DNA of 64,000 bases from contig VXCM01002118.1 in assembly GCA_014773175.1 (NCBI GenBank), positions 1-64,000 on the forward strand, written 5' to 3'. Under the pieces are notes generated by a model, which was not told the origin of the DNA, searched no databases, and worked only from the letters and a program-made list of their open reading frames with translations. How positions within the stretch are numbered: position 1 is the first letter of the stretch; each line of letters starts with the position of its first letter. The DNA is from Lucifuga dentata (taxonomy: Eukaryota; Chordata; Actinopteri; Ophidiiformes; Bythitidae). Below are positions 61,431 to 64,000 of the stretch, piece after piece. A program made the translations under genes and the position numbers.

Positions 61431-62658
61431 CACTATTGTGGTGGTGCATTGATGGAAAACCTATCTAGTTTTCCTCTGTGTCACAGCATCCCCCTAAAGG
61501 TTTAAAACTGAGCGAAGAGGAGGAGGAGGAGGAGGAGGAGGAGGAGGAGAAGGAGGAGGGCAGACGGATGAGGAGGTTGTAAAACACTCAAAAAGGAAAA
61601 AGGAGAGAAGAATAAAGCAACTTTCTACGTTTCATGTGTGTTTAAGAACGAGAGAAAAAGGAACCTGTCAAAAAAAAAGATACACACACTCTGTAATTGT
61701 GGGTGTGTCCAGAGCTATAAGTGCCTTTGCTCTTACCTGAGTTACTTAGATTCCTGTGTGAGGCTCAGAACACACACACACTCACACACTCACACCTGTC
61801 AGCTGACACACCTGCCCTGCACTCATCCAGACTCTGCAAAGTTGTGCTTCAGGTAAGCTTCTTTTTCTTTTTTTTTTCTTTTTTTTTTCNTTTTTTTTTT
61901 TCTTTTTTGCACCTGGAATACTTTAAAGTTCATCTTTTTTTTATATTTTGGCAGAATACACCTTTAGATCACTCCAAACTTTAAAGACATTATTCAGTAT
62001 TTGCATATAAAAAGAATTTTCCCTCAGTACTCAGATTAAATTCAGGTTGTTGTGAATTGTTGGTAAATATTCTTTAATCTCTTAATATTTTACAGTTATT
62101 TACATTCTGATCACTTTGATTTATATGTTCATATTAGTAATTTAGATGTAAATGTTGTTAATATTGTGCAAATTGCCTTCGTTCCTAAAATGTGCTTTTT
62201 CCTGAAATGTACACAACTAAATATTGCAGTTTGTGAGAGATTGTAATTAGTATTATGAGGTTTTTAATTCTGAATGGCTCAAAACTAAAGTTACCTCGAT
62301 GATTAAAAAAGTAGCAAGGATTGTATATTTTAAAAAAAAACAAACATTATCATTAAAATGATGGATATCTTATTCTGGAATGAAACACCAAAACCCAAAC
62401 ACCCAAAATGTACCATTCTAGATTTATTTAATCTTAAATATGTCATATCTCTAAATGTATTTGAAAACTGATCAATATTCATCACTGATTGACTGAGGAT
62501 CAATCATGTTTATCAGTAAGTAGTAAATGTTTCACCTTGCATAGACATTAGTTGCAATACTGTATATAAAAATTATCAAATTACATCTTATTGGCACTCT
62601 ACTTATTGAGTTTGAGTTTCTTGTGTTTGCAGAAATCCAGATTAAATTCATATCTAAT
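60815..62658. other. no firm gene; simple repeats
   Basis: (CA)n lies at 61,034-61,071 and (TG)n at 61,185-61,208 and 61,399-61,426. A GAG-rich segment at 61,487-61,582 follows a good acceptor (CTCTGTGTCACAG) and is followed by AATAAA at 61,611; it encodes a poly-Glu tail (see findings). The rest is AT-rich. Confidence 0.5.
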
Positions 62659-63189
62659 AATGATTCATGTGTGTCTAATGCAGCCTCAAGGGGGCACAAG
62701 CCAGTGTCCACCTTGTGCCGGTCCCAAGCCCGAATAAATGCAGAGGGTTGTGTCAGGAAGGGCATCCGACGTAAAATCTATGCCAAAGCAAAGATGCGAA
62801 TCATTCCTATGACTTCCATACCGGATCGGTCGAGGCCCGGGTTAACAACAACCGCCATCGGTACTGTTGACCTACAGGGTGCTGGTGGAAATTGGGCTAC
62901 TGTTGGTCGAAGAAGGAGAGGAGGAAGGCGTGTCCGTAGGCAGAGAGAAAAGAGGAAAGGCAAGAGTCTAGGGATGANATATCGGTAGAAGGATGCTGAG
63001 GTTGGAACTGCCAGGCAGGAGGCCTAGAGGAAGACCAAAGAGGAGATTTATGGATGTAGTGAAAGAGGACATGAAGTTAGTTGGTGTGAGAGAAGAGGAG
63101 GCAGAGGATAGGGTTAGATGGAGGCAGATGATTCGCTGTGGTGACCCCTGAAGGGAAAGCCGAAAGGAAAAGAAGAATGATTCATGTGT
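62659..63189 (+). mobile_element. internally deleted RTE-like retroelement with 14-bp TSD
   Basis: AATGATTCATGTGT at 62,659-62,672 recurs at 63,176-63,189 and brackets the insert. The 5' part carries the usual start of fish RTE copies (SRPGLTTTAIGTVDLQGAGG, NWATVGRRRRGGRR). After N at 62,977 the sequence jumps to the extreme C-terminus (GRPKRRFMDVVKEDMKLVGV, then EEEAEDRVRWRQMIRCGDP*) and a short A/G-rich tail. The reverse-transcriptase core is absent. Confidence 0.75.
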
Positions 63190-63738
63190 CTCTGCAGCAG
63201 CTTTGAGGTTTTTATGGTCTAAACTGTATAAAATATGAATTTTTTTTTCTATGAATTTCAGGCTTTTAGAAACTACTGATCTGGCTGATCAGAGCATGTA
63301 GGTTTTATGTAGGTTTTGAGATAAGAGGCTGTTGAAGTGTCTGCATTTTCAGATATATTAAAAAGTGTTCCATTATTTTATGAGCATTTATTAAGTTCTT
63401 TCAAGTCTCAAATGAGTTTTTAAGAATATTAATGAGGTTGATGATGGCGGCTCAAACGCTGCATGACCACAAGCTGCATCTTAAGATAAATCTTCAGATG
63501 TTTGATGGAACCAAATGTTATGGGGTGTATTTTATTTTATCTGCTGTTGACCTGGTGTTTCCCCAAAATAATCAAAATAATCACCAGCAGACCCCCCCTC
63601 CTCCCCCTCCTGCCCCCATGCGGGGTGTAGTTAGAACCCACTTTCCACAAACCAAACCTTCAGGCGTGGAAACCCCACATAAGAGGAAAAAACCGGGCAT
63701 TTCCCTGCCAAAACATGCTGCCACGGGGTTAATTTGGC

Positions 63739-63773
<35 letters not shown>

Positions 63774-64000
63774 ACACATGCAGTTCTGACCGGTTAATTT
63801 GGTCATACCGCCGTTAATGGCATCCCAAGAGTGGCTCCACCATCACGCCGGTGATTCCCAACGTTCCAACTGGAGGGAATCAGAGCTGGAAATAGCTGCC
63901 ATTTTAGAGGGCAAAGGTCGGGATCACCAAATTACCAGGAAAATATGACTTTATTGTTTATACACGTGCAGGAATGTGTGTGGGTGAGCTGGCACATGTA
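63190..64000. other. no recognised gene at the window end
   Basis: A 121-codon + frame at 63,432-63,797 contains a Pro run and ends in a (CA)n array (63,740-63,770). No family is recognised and the composition argues against coding. The last 200 bases show no clear feature. Confidence 0.45.

Overview
The window looks like teleost fish nuclear DNA. It is AT-rich and non-coding for most of its length. It is crowded with (CA)n, (GA)n, (CT)n and AT-rich simple repeats and with degraded retroelements and MITEs. The three recognisable genes are vertebrate genes with short teleost-style introns and GT-AG or GC-AG splice sites. Many single-N joins and one 163-base N run show that this is a draft short-read assembly.

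Positions 1-39,200 hold no gene I can recognise. This part contains an L2-like LINE relic (about 90-600), a 1-kb fold-back element (4169-5178), a broken LINE reverse transcriptase (13,640-14,590), five copies of one long-TIR MITE, a CpG-rich promoter-like island (25,400-26,160) and long microsatellite fields.

Positions 39,250-56,800 form a compact gene cluster. First comes bad (+), the BH3-only cell-death agonist, with a CpG-rich promoter, a non-coding first exon and three coding exons (40,051-42,597, 160 aa). Next is an aldo-keto reductase on the minus strand (47,987 down to 46,392, five coding exons, 291 aa). Last is majin (+), the inner-nuclear-membrane anchor of the meiotic telomere complex (49,368-56,417, ten coding exons, 255 aa). 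bad and the reductase converge. The reductase and majin are divergent and appear to share a short promoter with CCAAT boxes and an RFX-type X-box. The three gene products have unrelated jobs (apoptosis, NADPH-dependent carbonyl reduction, meiotic telomere attachment), so this is a neighbourhood and not a pathway.

Positions 56,800-64,000 are again transposon-rich: two PIF/Harbinger-like non-autonomous elements with Myb/SANT-like fragments, a tRNA-derived SINE relic, a MITE nested in one of the Harbinger-like copies, and an internally deleted RTE-like element with a clear 14-bp target-site duplication.

The most notable items are: nine copies of one TTAA-flanked MITE family (about 8.5% of the window); GC-AG introns in both genes of the divergent pair; the X-box between them; complete recovery of majin including its tiny membrane-anchor exon; and a systematic assembly artefact, single Ns flanked by duplications of about 63-67 bp. 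I found no convincing undescribed multi-gene system.
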